From assembly GCA_949130485.1 (NCBI GenBank), contig OX422192.1:6859085-6923084 (forward strand): 64,000 bases of DNA, written 5' to 3'. Under the pieces are notes generated by a model. That model ran no database searches and was not told the DNA's origin. It saw only the letters and a list, made by a program, of their open reading frames with translations. Made by a program: the position numbers and the translations under genes. Positions 62,410 to 64,000 of the stretch are shown here, one piece after another; position 1 is the first letter of the stretch; every line of letters begins with the position of its first letter. The DNA is from Agelas oroides (lineage: Eukaryota; Porifera; Demospongiae; Agelasida; Agelasidae).

Positions 62410-64000
62410 AGTAGAGTCAAGAAGAGACATGGTAGAGTGTAGTAGAGTGAAGAAGAGTCCAGGAGAACTGTGGTAGAGTAAAGCAGAGTCAAGCAGAGTC
62501 AACAAGAGACATCGTAGAATGTAGTAGAGTCACATAGAACCGTACAAAAATGGAATTGAGACATGGTAGAGAGTAGTAGACCCAAGTAGAACCAAGTAGA
62601 GCCATGGTAGAGTGTAGTAGAGTAACGTGGAGCCATGGTAGAGTGAAGTAGAGTCAAGCAGAGTCGAGTAGAGCCATGGTAGTGTATAGTAGAGTCAGGT
62701 AGAGTCAAGAAGAGACATGGTAGAGTGTGGTAGAGTCACGTAGAGCCATGGTAGAATGGAATAGAGACATGGTAGAGAGTAGTAGAGTCATGTATAGTCA
62801 AGTGCAGCCTTGGTAGGAATGGAGTAGGGCCATGGTAGAGTGCAGTAGACCCAAGTACACCCAGGTAGAGCCCCATGGTAGAGTGTAGTAGAGTAAAGTG
62901 GATTTAAGTGGAGCCATGGTAGAGTGAAGTAGAGTGAAGTAGAGTCAAGTAGAGTCATGGTAGAGTATAGTAGAGTCAAGTAGAGTCAAGCAGAGACATG
63001 GTAGAATGTACTAGAGTCATGTATAGCGAAGTGGAGCCATGGTAGAGTGTAGTAGAGTAAAGTAGAGTTAAGTGGAGCCATGGTAGAGTGAAGTAGATTG
63101 AAGTTGAGTCGAGTAGAGCCATGGTAGAGTATAGTAGAGTCAAGTAGAGTCAAGAAGAGACATGATAGAGTGTGGTAGAGTCACGTAGGTCTGTGGTAGA
63201 ATAGAAGAGACACATGGTAGGGAGTAGTAGAGTCATGTAGAGTCAAGTAGAGCCATGGCAGAGTGTAGTAGACTAAAGTAAAGCTAAGTCGAACCATGGT
63301 AGAGTGAAGTAGATTGAAGTAGAGCCAAGTAGAGACATGGTACAATGTAGTAGAGTCACGTAGAGCCATGGTAGAATGTAATAGAGACAAGGTAGAGAGT
63401 GGTAGAGTCATGTAGAGTCAAGTGAACCCATGGTAGAATGGAGTAGAGCCATGGTAGAGTGTAGTAGAGCCAAGTAGACACAAGTAGAGTGAAGTAGAGT
63501 CGAGTAGACCCATGGTAGAGTATAGTAGAGTCAAGTAGAGTCAACAAGAGACATGGTAGGATGTAGTACAGTCACGTAGAGCCGTGGTAGAATGGAATAG
63601 AGACATGGTAGAGAGTAGTAGAGTCATGTAGAGTCAAGTGTAGCCATGGTAGAATGTAGTAGAGCTATCGTAGAGTGTAGTACACCCAAGTAGAACAAAG
63701 TAGAGCCATGGTAGAGTATAGTAGAGTCAAGTAGAGTCAACAAGAGGCATGGTAGAATGTATTAGAGTCACGTTGGGCCGTGGTAGAATGGAATAGAGAC
63801 ATAGTAGAGAGTAGTAGAGTCATGTAGACCCAAGTGTCCCATGGTAGAATGTAGTAGAGCCATCATAGAGTGTAGTAGACCCAAGTGGAACCAAGTAAAG
63901 CCATGGTAGAGTATAGTAGAGTCAAGTAGAGTCAAGAAGAGACATGGTAGAATGTACTAGAGTTACGTAGAGCCATCGTAGAATGGAATAGAGACATAGT

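Larger units (their letters stand above)
1..64000 (+). repeat. Satellite array of 10/11-bp GTAGAG words, spanning the whole window
   Basis: Every line of the window is made of short words beginning GTAGAG or a one- or two-base variant, with common endings TCAA, TGAA, TGTA, TATA, TAAA, TCGA, TCAC, TCAT (10 bp) or CCATG (11 bp); ACATG replaces the ending in the word GAAGAGACATG. All words have the same orientation and I found no stretch of the complementary CTCTAC form on the + strand. A 60-base sample at 10,501-10,560 holds 23 A, 19 G, 13 T and 5 C, so the + strand is about 70% purine with G roughly four times C. No mobile element, unique sequence or gene interrupts the array, and neither edge is visible. 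Arrays of this length and homogeneity are known from eukaryotic heterochromatin; the exact chromosomal site is not shown by the sequence. I do not recognise it as a named satellite. Confidence 0.97.
58651..64000 (+). repeat. 7.3-kb higher-order repeat, copy 2 (internally deleted, cut by window end)
   Basis: Second copy of 51,340-58,394 in the same order. Compared with copy 1 it lacks 1 bp near 59,955, 41 bp at about 60,880-60,892 and 1,670 bp at about 61.2-61.7 kb, where the offset falls from 7,276 to 5,606. From 61.19 kb to the window end I noticed only about half a dozen substitutions against 55.59-58.39 kb, for example AACGTGG for AAAGTGG at about 62,625, CCGTACAAA for CCGTGCAAA at about 62,540, and GTTGGGCCG for GTTGAGCCG at about 63,775. 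The repeat continues beyond the window. Confidence 0.88.

Noticed and set aside
1..64000. CRISPR array or other repeat-spacer system
   Set aside because: There is no constant repeat with unique spacers; every base belongs to the repeat, and words are 10-11 bp, too short for a CRISPR repeat.
1..64000. CCATGG as a start-codon context for many small genes
   Set aside because: CCATGG resembles a good eukaryotic start context on both strands because it is a palindrome, and it is part of the common 11-bp word. It explains why so many open frames seem to begin well, not that they are translated.
1..64000. CENP-B box or telomere repeat
   Set aside because: I found no sequence fitting TTCG-N4-A-N2-CGGG; the few TTCG runs, for example near 54,710, lack the CGGG half. 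No TTAGGG or similar telomeric tandem repeat is present.
1..64000. AP-1 or CRE sites
   Set aside because: The minus strand has many TGACTCT words and the plus strand many TGACGTAG words, but both miss the full TGACTCA or TGACGTCA consensus and arise from ordinary repeat words.
1..64000. TATA-box promoters from GTATAGTAGAG words
   Set aside because: GTATAG recurs in most segments as one of the ordinary words. There is no TATAAA with a positioned initiator or a downstream gene.
1..64000. tRNA, rRNA or structured RNA genes
   Set aside because: No segment shows conserved stems. Strand composition is so asymmetric (G and A rich on one strand) that stable intramolecular pairing is unlikely, and no known RNA motif was recognised.
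1..64000. G-quadruplex-forming tracts
   Set aside because: Although G-rich, the + strand almost never has three or more G in a row, so the usual four-tract pattern is absent.
1..64000. Mobile element or viral insertion
   Set aside because: No terminal repeats, target-site duplications or polymerase-like reading frame interrupts the array; the longer duplications are all made of the array's own words.

Overview
The whole 64,000-base window is one uninterrupted satellite array. I see no protein-coding gene, RNA gene, transposable element, CRISPR array or unique-sequence island in it. From the first base to the last the + strand is built of 10-bp and 11-bp words of the type GTAGAG-N4 or GTAGAG-CCATG, always in the same orientation, and the array runs off both ends. 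This kind and size of DNA points to a eukaryotic chromosome, probably heterochromatin (pericentromere, subtelomere or sex chromosome). I cannot name the species or the locus: no flanking sequence is present and I do not recognise the satellite.

The array is built at several scales. (1) Decamers and undecamers, averaging about 10.3 bp. (2) Groups of four, most often 11+10+10+10 = 41 bp. (3) Segments of about 210-280 bp, most opening with a GAAGAGACATG-like unit and distinguished by diagnostic variants. (4) Tandem duplications of groups of segments with periods of about 280, 651, 702, 1,105, 1,685 and 1,904 bp. (5) Higher-order blocks of 3-9 kb repeated at separations of 5,920, 16,583, about 18,050-19,950, 27,869 and about 7,317 bp.

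Layout. 1-9.6 kb is a diverse left part with only short or imperfect internal duplications. 9.6-26.3 kb holds nested local tandem duplications (702, 1,105 and 1,904 bp). 26.3-36.5 kb has two copies of a 4.3-kb block (A) around a 1.65-kb block (B). 36.6-45.3 kb is a second copy of 16.95-26.3 kb, differing by several large indels, and continues as a copy of sequence near 17 kb. 45.4-48.7 kb is a tandem pair of B, and 48.8-51.9 kb a third, partial A. 51.3-64.0 kb is a 7.3-kb higher-order repeat followed by a second copy that carries an internal 1,670-bp deletion and is cut by the window edge. From about 53.7 kb a different set of diagnostic segments appears.

The open reading frames on the minus strand (up to 281 codons) are by-products: each repeat word puts TAG on the + strand, while its complement rarely makes a stop. 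The interesting content is structural: a repeat word close to the DNA helical turn, strong purine/GC-strand asymmetry, and a readable record of unequal exchange, deletion and possible conversion. Coordinates of block edges are estimates made by eye, good to roughly 10-50 bases; offsets come from matching landmark positions.
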